This document shows positions 50,876 to 58,712 of a stretch of 64,000 bases of DNA, piece by piece. How positions within the stretch are numbered: position 1 is the first letter of the stretch; the number at the start of each line of letters is the position of its first letter. The stretch covers positions 44,616 through 108,615 of the forward strand of contig BMSW01000021.1 in the NCBI GenBank assembly GCA_014649355.1, read 5' to 3'. The position numbers were made by a program, and so were the translations under genes. The DNA is from Streptomyces althioticus. GTDB lineage: Bacteria > Actinomycetota > Actinomycetes > Streptomycetales > Streptomycetaceae. Under the pieces are notes generated by a model. The model ran no database searches and had not been told where the DNA came from. It worked only from the letters and a program-made list of their open reading frames with translations.

Positions 50876-52306
50876 TCAGACTCCAGCGGGCGTGCGGTCG
50901 TCGGCGGCGGCGAGGTCGGCCGGGGAGGCCAGGTGGCCGAGGACCGCGGTGGCCGCGGCGACCTGCGGGGACACCAGGTGCGTCCGGCCGCCCTTGCCCT
51001 GCCGGCCCTCGAAGTTGCGGTTGGAGGTGGAGGCGGAGCGCTCACCGGGGGCGAGCTGGTCCGGGTTCATGCCCAGGCACATCGAGCAGCCCGCGTGCCG
51101 CCACTCGGCGCCGGCCTCCTTGAAGACCACGTCCAGACCCTCGGAGACGGCCTGCAGGCCCACCCGCGCGGAGCCGGGGACGACCAGCATCCGTACGCCG
51201 TCGGCGACTTTGCGGCCCTTGACGATGTCCGCGGCGGCGCGCAGGTCCTCGATGCGGCCGTTGGTGCAGGACCCTACGAAGACGGTGTCCACCTTGATGG
51301 AGCGCAGCGGCTGCCCGGCCTCCAACCCCATGTACTCCAGGGCCTTTTCGGCGGCGAGCCGCTCCGATGCGTCCTCGTACGAGGCGGGGTCGGGGACCGA
51401 CGCGGAGAGCGGCGCGCCCTGGCCCGGGTTGGTGCCCCAGGTGACGAACGGCGACAGCTCGGAGGCCTCGATGACGACCTCGGCGTCGAACTCGGCGTCG
51501 TCGTCGGACTTCAGCGTCTTCCAGTACGCGACGGCCGCGTCCCAGTCCTCGCCCTTCGGGGCGTGCGGACGGCCCTCGAGGTAGGCGAAGGTCGTCTCGT
51601 CGGGGGCGATCATGCCCGCGCGGGCGCCGGCCTCGATCGACATGTTGCAGATGGTCATCCGGGCCTCCATCGAGAGCTTCTCGACGGCCTCGCCGCGGTA
51701 CTCCAGGACGTAGCCCTGGCCGCCGCCCGTGCCGATCCTCGCGATGATCGCGAGGATCAGGTCCTTGGCGGTGACGCCCTCGGGCAGCTCGCCGTTGACC
51801 GTGATCGCCATGGTCTTGGGGCGGGCCATCGGCAGCGTCTGGGTCGCCAGGACGTGCTCGACCTGGGAGGTGCCGATGCCGAAGGCCAGGCCGCCGAAGG
51901 CGCCGTGCGTGGAGGTGTGGGAGTCGCCGCACACCACCGTCATGCCGGGCTGGGTCAGGCCGAGCTGCGGGCCCACGACGTGCACGACGCCCTGCTCGAC
52001 GTCGCCCAGCGGGTGCAGCCGGACGCCGAAGTCCGCGCAGTTCTTGCGCAGCGTCTCCAGCTGGACCCGGGAGACCGGGTCGGCGATGGGCTTGTCGATG
52101 TCGAGGGTCGGGGTGTTGTGGTCCTCGGTCGCGATGGTGAGGTCGAGACGGCGCACCTGGCGGCCGTTCTTACGGAGGCCGTCGAAGGCCTGGGGGCTGG
52201 TCACCTCGTGCAGCAGGTGCAGATCGATGAAGAGGAGGTCGGGCTCGCCCTCGGCGCGCCGGACGACGTGGTCGTCCCAGACCTTCTCCGCGAGTGTCCT
52301 ACCCAT
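50876..52306 (-). CDS. leuC: 3-isopropylmalate dehydratase large subunit
   Basis: 476 residues from ATG 52306 (GGAGGGAAA upstream). Aconitase signatures include TVVCGDSHTSTHGAFGGLAF, VFVGSCTNGRIEDLRAAA and CSMCLGMNPDQL, giving the three cysteines of the 4Fe-4S cluster. The divergent ndgR gene and the palindrome at 52464-52490 lie upstream. NdgR activates leuCD in S. coelicolor (established). Confidence 0.97.
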   Translation of the reverse strand: MGRTLAEKVWDDHVVRRAEGEPDLLFIDLHLLHEVTSPQAFDGLRKNGRQVRRLDLTIATEDHNTPTLDIDKPIADPVSRVQLETLRKNCADFGVRLHPLGDVEQGVVHVVGPQLGLTQPGMTVVCGDSHTSTHGAFGGLAFGIGTSQVEHVLATQTLPMARPKTMAITVNGELPEGVTAKDLILAIIARIGTGGGQGYVLEYRGEAVEKLSMEARMTICNMSIEAGARAGMIAPDETTFAYLEGRPHAPKGEDWDAAVAYWKTLKSDDDAEFDAEVVIEASELSPFVTWGTNPGQGAPLSASVPDPASYEDASERLAAEKALEYMGLEAGQPLRSIKVDTVFVGSCTNGRIEDLRAAADIVKGRKVADGVRMLVVPGSARVGLQAVSEGLDVVFKEAGAEWRHAGCSMCLGMNPDQLAPGERSASTSNRNFEGRQGKGGRTHLVSPQVAAATAVLGHLASPADLAAADDRTPAGV

Positions 52307-52463
52307 CGCTTTCCCTCCGGCCGGCATGCAGCGCTCCGGCCCAACTAGAGATCTGTGAGACGGCGCCCGCGCCCCTGACACCGGGCGTCCGCCGTCAGGC
52401 CCGGTGGTCCACGGGCCGCGTTGCTTCGTGCTTCAAGAGTGGCGGGTTCCACGAGAAATTGAA

Positions 52464-52490
52464 CTTGCGTTTCACAGAGTGAGACGCAAG
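52464..52490. promoter_or_regulatory. Palindromic operator between leuC and ndgR
   Basis: Arms CTTGCGTTTCAC (52464-52475) and GTGAGACGCAAG (52479-52490) form a 12-bp inverted repeat with one mismatch and a 3-bp centre. It ends 9 bp before the ndgR ATG and sits in the divergent promoter region of leuCD. This fits an autoregulated IclR-family site; NdgR is the obvious candidate ligand. Confidence 0.8.
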
Positions 52491-52499
52491 TATCGTTGC

Positions 52500-53213
52500 A
52501 TGGACAACAGTAGCGGCGTCGGCGTTCTGGACAAGGCAGCACTCGTCCTGAGCGCCCTGGAGTCCGGCCCGGCCACCCTCGCGGGGTTGGTCGGTGCCAC
52601 CGGACTGGCACGACCCACGGCCCACCGTCTCGCGGTGGCGCTGGAGCACCACCGCATGGTGGCGCGTGACATGCAGGGGCGGTTCATCCTCGGCCCGCGC
52701 CTTGCCGAACTGGCCGCGGCCGCGGGCGAGGACCGGCTGCTCGCCACGGCGGGCCCGGTGCTCACGCACCTGCGCGACGTGACGGGAGAGAGCGCCCAGC
52801 TCTACCGCCGCCAGGGCGACATGCGCATCTGCGTGGCCGCGGCGGAGCGCCTGTCCGGTCTGCGGGACACGGTCCCGGTGGGCTCCACGCTCACCATGAA
52901 GGCCGGTTCGTCGGCGCAGATCCTCATGGCCTGGGAGGAGCCCGAGCGGCTGCACCGCGGCCTCCAGGGCGCCCGGTTCACGGCCACGGCCCTCTCCGGC
53001 GTACGGCGCCGCGGCTGGGCGCAGTCGATCGGCGAGCGCGAGCCGGGCGTGGCGTCCGTCTCGGCGCCGGTGCGCGGTCCGTCGAACCGTGTGGTGGCCG
53101 CCGTGTCGGTGTCCGGCCCCATCGAGCGGCTGACGCGTCACCCGGGCCGGATGCACGCCCAGGCCGTCATCGACGCCGCCGGCCGCCTTTCCGAGGCGCT
53201 CCGGCGCTCCTGA
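52500..53213 (+). CDS. ndgR: IclR-family regulator NdgR
   Basis: 237 residues from ATG 52500. An N-terminal winged helix (SGPATLAGLVGATGLARPTA with recognition helix HRLAVALEHH) is followed by the IclR effector domain (ITLTMKAGSSAQILMAW-like segment STLTMKAGSSAQILMAWEEP, GVASVSAPVRGPSNRVVAAV). NdgR (AreB in S. clavuligerus) controls leucine and branched-chain amino-acid metabolism and antibiotic production. The operator overlaps its own promoter. The frame is open upstream to 52404 but runs across the operator. Confidence 0.95.
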   Translation: MDNSSGVGVLDKAALVLSALESGPATLAGLVGATGLARPTAHRLAVALEHHRMVARDMQGRFILGPRLAELAAAAGEDRLLATAGPVLTHLRDVTGESAQLYRRQGDMRICVAAAERLSGLRDTVPVGSTLTMKAGSSAQILMAWEEPERLHRGLQGARFTATALSGVRRRGWAQSIGEREPGVASVSAPVRGPSNRVVAAVSVSGPIERLTRHPGRMHAQAVIDAAGRLSEALRRS

Positions 53214-53296
53214 GCGCTCCCTCCAGGTTCACGTCCACCCACCCGCCCCGCGGGAACGGGTCCGCCTCAACGCCGCGGCGGACCCCCTCTCCCGTC

Positions 53297-53857
53297 TCAC
53301 GCGCCGTCGGCCACCGCCGACGGCGCGGTCTTTTCCGCCGCTTCCGGCCGTGCGGGCCGCTCCGGCCGGTACGCGAACCGGTCCTTGGCGCGCCGCCCGC
53401 GCTTCTCCAGCGCGATCTGCCCGTGCGCGGCGGCGAGTCCGAACGCCGGCATGTCGGCGTAGATCGCCTCGTAGTTGCCCTGCGGCACCACGTACGCCTC
53501 GTGCCACAACCCGACGTGGCCCCGCACCTTGCCCTGCCGCTCCTTGCCGTTGACGAACGTCCACGCGCGGTGGTGGACCGTGCCCGGGGCGTGCGCGTAG
53601 GCGTAGAGCTTCTCCTTGGACTCCCAGTACTGGACGACGTAGTAGGTCCGCGGGGAGGCCGTGAGCAGGATGTGGTTCAGCAGGCCGCTCTCCGGGCGCT
53701 TGCCGAGTTCGCGCAGCATGCGCGGCATGGAGGCGAGCACGGGCAGCCAGTGGTGCACGGCCCAGAAGTGGTTGATCCGCATGCCGATCAGCAGGACGAC
53801 GACGTCACCCTCCGCCGCCGCGGTGGTGCGCTCGGCGACCGCGAACCTGCGCCGCAT
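53297..53857 (-). CDS. DUF4188 monooxygenase-like family protein
   Basis: 186 residues from ATG 53857 (GGGAG 7 nt upstream). Key segments are VVVLLIGMRINHFWAVHHWL, SPRTYYVVQYWESKEKLYAY, VGLWHEAYVVPQGNYEAIYA and MPAFGLAAAHG. These match DUF4188, a ferredoxin-like dimeric alpha/beta-barrel family related to antibiotic monooxygenases and haem-type aldoxime enzymes. Activity is not established. It is divergent from a MerR regulator across a short region with a palindromic operator, so it is probably that regulator's target. Confidence 0.85.
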   Translation of the reverse strand: MRRRFAVAERTTAAAEGDVVVLLIGMRINHFWAVHHWLPVLASMPRMLRELGKRPESGLLNHILLTASPRTYYVVQYWESKEKLYAYAHAPGTVHHRAWTFVNGKERQGKVRGHVGLWHEAYVVPQGNYEAIYADMPAFGLAAAHGQIALEKRGRRAKDRFAYRPERPARPEAAEKTAPSAVADGA

Positions 53858-53910
53858 GTCGTACTCCCGAATCCATAGGGTGGCCTGGACGGGTTCCCTG
53901 GAGAACTCTT

Positions 53911-53927
53911 GGATAGTCTCGCTATCC
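53911..53927. promoter_or_regulatory. MerR-type operator GGATAG-n5-CTATCC
   Basis: A perfect 6-bp dyad with a 5-bp centre, extended imperfectly to TTGG/CCAA. It lies in the 87-bp gap between the DUF4188 gene (minus) and the merR-type gene (plus), where MerR proteins bind between -35 and -10. Confidence 0.7.
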
Positions 53928-53944
53928 CAAGGAAGGCGCAAGAG

Positions 53945-54589
53945 GTGCGGCTGGCTGAACTGAGCGAACGCAGCGGTGTGTCCACCGCGACGATCAAGTA
54001 CTACCTGCGTGAGGGACTGCTGCCGCCCGGCCGCCGCGTCAACGCGACCACGGCCGACTACGACGAGGAGCACCTGCGCCGGCTGCGGCTGGTGCGCGCG
54101 CTGATCCAGGTCGGCGGCATCCCGGTGGCCAGAGCCCGTGAGGTGCTGAGCCACATCGACGACGACTCGCTGGGCCGCACGATCCGCCTGGGCGCGGCGC
54201 TGTGGGCGCTGCCGCAGGAACCGGAGCCGGACGAGGACGACCCGGACGTGGTGGCGGCCGCCGCGGAGGTGGACCGCCTGCTGGAGACGCTGGGCTGGGA
54301 GACCTCCCGGGAGCTGTCCTCCCTCTCCCCCGTGCACCGCTCGCTGGTGGTGGCGGTCGCCACACTGCGGCGGCTCGGCTATCCCTGGGACGCGGAGCTG
54401 ATGGCGCCGTACGCGGGGCTGATGCACCAGGTGGCGTCCCGGCAGCTCGACTTCATGGAGACGTACGACTCACTGAAGGAGCAGGTGGAGGTGGCCGTGG
54501 CGTCCGCGGTGCTGTTCGAGCCGGTGCTGCGCGCGCTGCACCGGCTGGCGCAGGAGGAGGAGTCGGCCCGTCGGTACGGCATCGAGTGA
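53945..54589 (+). CDS. MerR-family transcriptional regulator
   Basis: 214 residues from GTG 53945 (AAGGAAGG 8 nt upstream). The N-terminal MerR winged helix reads LAELSERSGVSTATIKYYLR then ADYDEEHLRRLRLVRALIQV. The C-terminal ~110 residues are helical and lack the cysteines of metal sensors, so a small organic ligand is more likely. It is divergent from the DUF4188 gene and ends at a hairpin before the tRNA cluster. Confidence 0.92.
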   Translation: MRLAELSERSGVSTATIKYYLREGLLPPGRRVNATTADYDEEHLRRLRLVRALIQVGGIPVARAREVLSHIDDDSLGRTIRLGAALWALPQEPEPDEDDPDVVAAAAEVDRLLETLGWETSRELSSLSPVHRSLVVAVATLRRLGYPWDAELMAPYAGLMHQVASRQLDFMETYDSLKEQVEVAVASAVLFEPVLRALHRLAQEEESARRYGIE

Positions 54590-54598
54590 CGGACAGCA

Positions 54599-54630
54599 CG
54601 AAAGCCCCCCACCGAGGTGGAGGGCTTTCG
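54599..54630. terminator. Hairpin between the merR-type gene and tRNA cluster
   Basis: 15-bp arms with one mismatch (54599-54613 with 54616-54630). It lies just past the merR-type stop (plus) and 7 bp from the 3' end of the last tRNA-Glu (minus), so it can serve both directions. Confidence 0.8.
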
Positions 54631-54636
54631 CCGGTG

Positions 54637-54709
54637 TACCCCCGACCGGATTCGAACCGGCGCTACCGCCTTGAGAGGGCGGCGTGCTAGGCCGCTACAC
54701 AACGGGGGC
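54637..54709 (-). tRNA. tRNA-Glu (CTC)
   Basis: 73 nt. Acceptor GCCCCCG pairs with CGGGGGT (terminal G-U); the anticodon stem is CCGCC/GGCGG with loop CTCTCAA, anticodon CTC; the T arm is GGTTCGAATCC. CCA is not encoded. Confidence 0.95.
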
Positions 54710-54736
54710 GTGGATCACGCGTTTCCGCAGATCCTG

Positions 54737-54808
54737 CTGGTCTACCTGGACTCGAACCAAGACTAACTGAACCAGAATCAGTCGTGCTGCCAATTACACC
54801 ATAGACCA
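54737..54808 (-). tRNA. tRNA-Gln (CTG)
   Basis: 72 nt. Acceptor TGGTCTA/TAGACCA, anticodon stem ACTGA/TCAGT with loop TTCTGGT, anticodon CTG. It differs from the 55102-55173 copy only in the acceptor stem (T-A in place of C-G). Confidence 0.95.
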
Positions 54809-54829
54809 ATGATGGTTTAGACCAGTCAG

Positions 54830-54902
54830 TACCCCCGACCGGATTCGAACCGGCGCTACCGCCTTGAGAGGGCGGCGTGCTAGGCCGCTACACAACGGGG
54901 GC
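54830..54902 (-). tRNA. tRNA-Glu (CTC), second copy
   Basis: 73 nt, identical in sequence to the 54637-54709 gene, including the terminal G-U acceptor pair. Anticodon CTC. Confidence 0.95.
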
Positions 54903-54989
54903 CCTAGCGATCCTCACCCGGCGCCAGCCGGATGTTGTCACCGTGAGGTCAGCGGGAGCTACCCTGACCGTCCTCGCGGGATGGATCTG

Positions 54990-55062
54990 TACCCCCGACC
55001 GGATTCGAACCGGCGCTACTGCCTTGAGAGGGCAGCGTGCTAGGCCGCTACACAACGGGGGC
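54990..55062 (-). tRNA. tRNA-Glu (CTC), third copy
   Basis: 73 nt. Identical to the other two except the anticodon stem, CTGCC/GGCAG, a compensated pair change. Anticodon CTC. Confidence 0.95.
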
Positions 55063-55101
55063 TTGCGGATGAGATCCGCGGGTGCAGATGAGCTCTGCGA
55101 G

Positions 55102-55173
55102 CTGGCCTACCTGGACTCGAACCAAGACTAACTGAACCAGAATCAGTCGTGCTGCCAATTACACCATAGGCCA
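55102..55173 (-). tRNA. tRNA-Gln (CTG), second copy
   Basis: 72 nt. Acceptor TGGCCTA/TAGGCCA, anticodon CTG in loop TTCTGGT. First of the five tRNA genes in transcription order. Confidence 0.95.
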
Positions 55174-55264
55174 CTGGAACGCAAGCCCCAGAGGGGATCT
55201 TGTTCTAGTTCTGCGCTTCGGGGCTCCGGCCTTCCGGCCCGCTCCCCGCGGCGCAGGAAGAACA

Positions 55265-55996
55265 TTACCTGAAGGACGACGACGCTCCAAAACGAGTATC
55301 GCCGCGCAGCAGGGAGGGCAGTTCGGCGAGGGACGCGATGCGGCGCGGACCGGCCGGCGGTTCGAGGGTGGCGTGGGCGTCGACGCGGTCGATCCACACC
55401 GAGAGCAGCCCGGCCTCGGCGGCGCCCCGGCCGTCGATCTCCGGGTGGTCCCCGACGTAGGCGACCTGTCCCGGGGGCAGGGCGAGGGCGTCGCAGGCGG
55501 CCAGGAAGGCCTCGGGCTCCGGCTTGGAGACGCCCAGCTCGGCGGCGCACAGGATCGCCTCGAAGCGGTCGTGCACGCCCAGCACCCGCAGCTTGCGGTC
55601 CTGCACGTGCAGGCTGGAGTTGGAGAGCACCGCGTGCCGGTGGCTGGCGGCGAGGGCGTCCAGCACGGGGAGCACGTCCGGGAACAGGCTCCAGGCGGAC
55701 TCGTAGTGGACCAGGTAGCGGTCGAACCAGTCGTCCGCCTCGGCGTCGGTGAGCTCGCGCCCGAGGAACACCCGGGTGCGGTCGCGGCGCTGGGTCTCGA
55801 AGTCCACCTCGCCGGCGGCGAACCGCGCCCACTGCCGGTCGGTGATCTCCCGCCAGCGCGCCAGCGCCTCCTCCACGGAGCCGTACCCGGCGAGCAGCCC
55901 CTCGGCGGCCAGATGGGCGCGCATGCCCTCCCGGTCGGCGGTGGTGTAGTCGAACAGCGTGTCGTCGACGTCCCAGACCACGGCGCGGATGTCCAT
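55265..55996 (-). CDS. HAD-superfamily hydrolase
   Basis: 243 residues from ATG 55996. Motif I is VVWDVDDTLFDYT (nucleophile and acid Asp pair), motif II VLSNSSLH, motif III Lys in GVSKPEPEAFLAA, and motif IV YVGDHPEIDGRGAAEAG. The helical cap at about 20-90 makes it a subfamily I phosphatase of the phosphoglycolate or haloacid type. Substrate is unknown. It is between gltX, with an intervening hairpin, and the tRNA array. Confidence 0.9.
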   Translation of the reverse strand: MDIRAVVWDVDDTLFDYTTADREGMRAHLAAEGLLAGYGSVEEALARWREITDRQWARFAAGEVDFETQRRDRTRVFLGRELTDAEADDWFDRYLVHYESAWSLFPDVLPVLDALAASHRHAVLSNSSLHVQDRKLRVLGVHDRFEAILCAAELGVSKPEPEAFLAACDALALPPGQVAYVGDHPEIDGRGAAEAGLLSVWIDRVDAHATLEPPAGPRRIASLAELPSLLRGDTRFGASSSFR

Positions 55997-56042
55997 GCCA
56001 CCGACGGTACCGGGACGGACCGGAGGGCACCGGGGAACGCCG

Positions 56043-56079
56043 AGGGGCGGCCCCCGGATCACGTCCGGGGGCCGCCCCT
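56043..56079 (-). terminator. Perfect 16-bp hairpin after gltX
   Basis: Arms 56043-56058 and 56064-56079, loop 5 nt, 17 bp past the gltX stop. Confidence 0.85.
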
Positions 56080-56096
56080 GCGCGGCGGGTGCGCGG

Positions 56097-57581
56097 TCAG
56101 CCGGCGAGCCTCGCCAGGGCCGCGTCGATGCGGGCCAGGGACTTCTCCTTGCCCAGCACCTCGAGGGACTCGAAGAGCGGCAGGCCGACGGTGCGGCCGG
56201 TGACGGCGACGCGGACGGGGGCCTGCGCCTTGCCGAGCTTGAGGCCGTGGGCCTCGCCGGCGGCCAGGACGGCCTCCTTCAGCGACTCGGCGGAGGTCCA
56301 GTCGGCGGCCTCCAGGTTGTCCCGGGCGGTGCCCAGCAGGGCGTCGGAGCCCTCCTTCATCGCCTTGTTCCAGGACGCCTCGTCGAAGACCGGCTCCGGC
56401 AGGAACAGGAAGTCGACGTTGTCGGTGATCTCGGAGAGCACCTTGAGGCGGGTCTGGGCGTGCGGGGCGATCGCCTGCCACTTGGTCTCGTCGAAGGCTT
56501 CCGGCGCCCAGGGGGCGTGGGGGGCCCGGAGCCAGGGGCGGCAGCGCTCGGCGAAGTCCTTCACGTCGAGCATCCGGATGTGGTCGGCGTTGATCGCCTC
56601 GCACTTCTTGAGGTCGAAGCGCGCCGGGTTGGGGTTGACGTCGGTGACGTCGAAGGCGGCGACCATCTCCTCGACCGAGAAGACGTCCTGGTCGGCGGAG
56701 AGCGACCAGCCGAGCAGGGAGAGGTAGTTGAGCAGGCCCTCGGGCAGGAAGCCGCGCTCGCGGTAGAGGTTGAGCGAGGACTGCGGGTCGCGCTTGGAGA
56801 GCTTCTTGTTGCCCTCGCCCATCACGTACGGCAGGTGGCCGAAGGCGGGGATCTCCTTGGCGACGCCCAGCTCGATCAGCGCCTTGTACAGGGCGATCTG
56901 GCGCGGGGTGGAGGAGAGCAGGTCCTCGCCGCGCAGGACGTGGGTGATCTCCATCAGGGCGTCGTCGACCGGGTTGACCAGCGTGTACAGCGGGGCGCCG
57001 TTGGCGCGCACGATGCCGTAGTCCGGCACGTTCTCCGGCAGGTAGGTGATCTCGCCGCGGACGAGGTCGGTGAAGGTCAGCGGCTCGTCGGGCATCCGGA
57101 AGCGGACGATCGGCTCGCGGCCCTGCGCCGTGTACTCCTCGACCTGCGCGGCGGTGAGCTCGCGGCAGTGGCCGTCGTAGCCGGACGGCTTGCCGGCGGC
57201 GCGGGCGGCCTCGCGGCGGGTGTCCAGCTCCTCCTGGGAGCAGTAGCAGTGGTAGGCGTGACCGCCGTCCAGGAGCTTGCGCGCGACGTCCTGGTAGATG
57301 TCCATGCGCTGCGACTGGCGGTACGGCGCGTGCGGGCCGCCGACCTCGGGGCCCTCGTCCCAGTCGAAGCCCAGCCAGCGCATGGAGTCCAGCAGCTGGT
57401 TGTAGGACTCCTCGGAGTCGCGGGCCGCGTCGGTGTCCTCGATGCGGAAGACCAGGGTGCCGCCGTGGTGCTTGGCGAACGCCCAGTTGAACAGGGCGGT
57501 GCGGACCAGGCCCACGTGGGGGTTACCGGTGGGCGAGGGACAGAAACGGACGCGTACGGAGGAGCCGGATGCGCTAGCCAC
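56097..57581 (-). CDS. gltX: Glutamyl-tRNA synthetase
   Basis: 494 residues from GTG 57581, which overlaps the end of the upstream FAH-family gene by 8 bp. Class I motifs are RFCPSPTGNPHVGLVRTALF (HIGH variant) and KKLSKRDPQSS (KMSKS variant). The zinc-like cluster is reduced to HCYCSQEE. In actinobacteria this non-discriminating enzyme also charges tRNA-Gln, which GatCAB then amidates; three tRNA-Glu and two tRNA-Gln genes lie 1-3 kb away. Confidence 0.96.
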   Translation of the reverse strand: MASASGSSVRVRFCPSPTGNPHVGLVRTALFNWAFAKHHGGTLVFRIEDTDAARDSEESYNQLLDSMRWLGFDWDEGPEVGGPHAPYRQSQRMDIYQDVARKLLDGGHAYHCYCSQEELDTRREAARAAGKPSGYDGHCRELTAAQVEEYTAQGREPIVRFRMPDEPLTFTDLVRGEITYLPENVPDYGIVRANGAPLYTLVNPVDDALMEITHVLRGEDLLSSTPRQIALYKALIELGVAKEIPAFGHLPYVMGEGNKKLSKRDPQSSLNLYRERGFLPEGLLNYLSLLGWSLSADQDVFSVEEMVAAFDVTDVNPNPARFDLKKCEAINADHIRMLDVKDFAERCRPWLRAPHAPWAPEAFDETKWQAIAPHAQTRLKVLSEITDNVDFLFLPEPVFDEASWNKAMKEGSDALLGTARDNLEAADWTSAESLKEAVLAAGEAHGLKLGKAQAPVRVAVTGRTVGLPLFESLEVLGKEKSLARIDAALARLAG

Positions 57582-58350
57582 GCTTGACAACCTTGTTGGT
57601 GAGAGTGCCGATGCCTTCGATGGTGACGGCGACCTCGTCGCCGACGTGGAGGGGGCCGACCCCAGCCGGGGTGCCCGTGAGGATGACGTCGCCCGGGAGC
57701 AGGGTCATGGCCTCGGAGATGTTGACGATCAGGTCCTCGATGGAGTGGATCATCTCGCTGGTGCGGCCGAGCTGGCGCTGGCCGCCGTTGACCGTGAGCT
57801 GGATCGTCAGGTCGTGCGGGTCCAGTTCGGTCTCCACCCAGGGCCCGAGCGGGCAGGAGGTGTCGAAGCCCTTGGCCCGCGCCCACTGCTTCTCCCGCTT
57901 CTGGACGTCACGCGCGGTGATGTCGTTGGCGCAGGTGTAGCCGAAGATCACGTCCTTCACGCGCTCGCGCGGGACCTCGCGGCAGAGCCGGCCGATGACG
58001 ACGGCGAGCTCGGCCTCGTGGTGCACGTCCTGCGAGAAGGAGGGGTACTGGATCTCGTCGCCGGGGCCGACGACCGAGGTGGCGGGCTTGAAGAAGGCGA
58101 AGGGGGCGTCGGGCACCTCGTTGCCCATCTCCTTCGCGTGGTCCGCGTAGTTGCGCCCGAAGGCCACCACCTTGTTGGGGAGCACCGGGGGCAGCAGCCT
58201 GACCTTGCTCACCGGGACCTTGGTGCCGGACAGCTCGAAGTCCGCGAACGGGATGCCCTTGATGATGTCCAGGACGAGCTCGTCCTGCTTCTCGCCCTCG
58301 ACCGCGCCGAAGGCGACGTTCCCGTCGATGGAGAATCTGGCGATGCGCAC
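57574..58350 (-). CDS. Fumarylacetoacetate hydrolase (FAH)-family protein
   Basis: 258 residues from GTG 58350 (AAGGGGA upstream). The FAH fold is seen in VVAFGRNYADHAKEMGNEVP, HHEAELAVVIG (metal-binding Glu pair), GYTCANDITARDVQ (metal Asp) and LLPGDVILTGTPAGVGPL. The family includes acylpyruvases and oxaloacetate decarboxylases; the substrate is unknown. It is conserved immediately upstream of gltX in Streptomyces and overlaps it by 8 bp. Confidence 0.93.
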   Translation of the reverse strand: MRIARFSIDGNVAFGAVEGEKQDELVLDIIKGIPFADFELSGTKVPVSKVRLLPPVLPNKVVAFGRNYADHAKEMGNEVPDAPFAFFKPATSVVGPGDEIQYPSFSQDVHHEAELAVVIGRLCREVPRERVKDVIFGYTCANDITARDVQKREKQWARAKGFDTSCPLGPWVETELDPHDLTIQLTVNGGQRQLGRTSEMIHSIEDLIVNISEAMTLLPGDVILTGTPAGVGPLHVGDEVAVTIEGIGTLTNKVVKRG

Positions 58351-58422
58351 GGGATGCTGGTCCCCTTGACTGAAGCGGCTGGAGTCTGACGCTCCAGGCT
58401 AACGCGCAGGGGTCCCGGCCCG

Positions 58423-58478
58423 GCGCACCGACGAGGGGCGCCCCACCTCGGCCGGTGGGGCGCCCCTCGTCGGTGCGC
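58423..58478 (-). terminator. Perfect 25-bp hairpin upstream of the FAH-family gene
   Basis: Arms 58423-58447 and 58454-58478, loop 6 nt. It lies 46 bp past the stop of the small gene at 58524-58712 and insulates the FAH-gltX unit. Confidence 0.88.
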
Positions 58479-58523
58479 GGCGCGCGTTGAGCGTTTCGCG
58501 GGCGTCGCCCGTATGAACCGGTG

Positions 58524-58712
58524 TCAGTGCGCGGCGTCTGCCGTGGCCGGGATCTCCATGAGGACGGTGCGCTTGGGGTTGGCTGTCTGGGCCGGGAGTT
58601 CGACGGAGTGCTCCTGCTGGACCGGCTTCTGCAGATCGTCGGCACCGTCGAGGTGCGCGAGCGTGGTGCGCCGCGGGTTGGCGATCTTGTGGAACATCGT
58701 CGTCGTCTTCAC
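58524..58712 (-). CDS. Small protein with a duplicated NP(R/K)RT motif
   Basis: 62 residues from GTG 58712; an ATG at 58697 is possible. The sequence contains ANPRRTTLAHL near the N-terminus and ANPKRTVLMEI near the C-terminus, joined by an acidic/Gln stretch (GADDLQKPVQQEHSVELPAQ). I do not recognise a family. Third-position GC bias is weaker than in the neighbours. The gene has its own upstream region shared with cvn1 and a very strong terminator. It could be a small regulatory protein or the precursor of a modified peptide; there are no Cys residues, and no processing enzymes are adjacent. Confidence 0.7.
   Translation of the reverse strand: MKTTTMFHKIANPRRTTLAHLDGADDLQKPVQQEHSVELPAQTANPKRTVLMEIPATADAAH

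Noticed and set aside
54637..55173. tRNA-associated integration site
   Set aside because: No integrase, excisionase, direct-repeat att remnant or gene-content shift is visible on either side.
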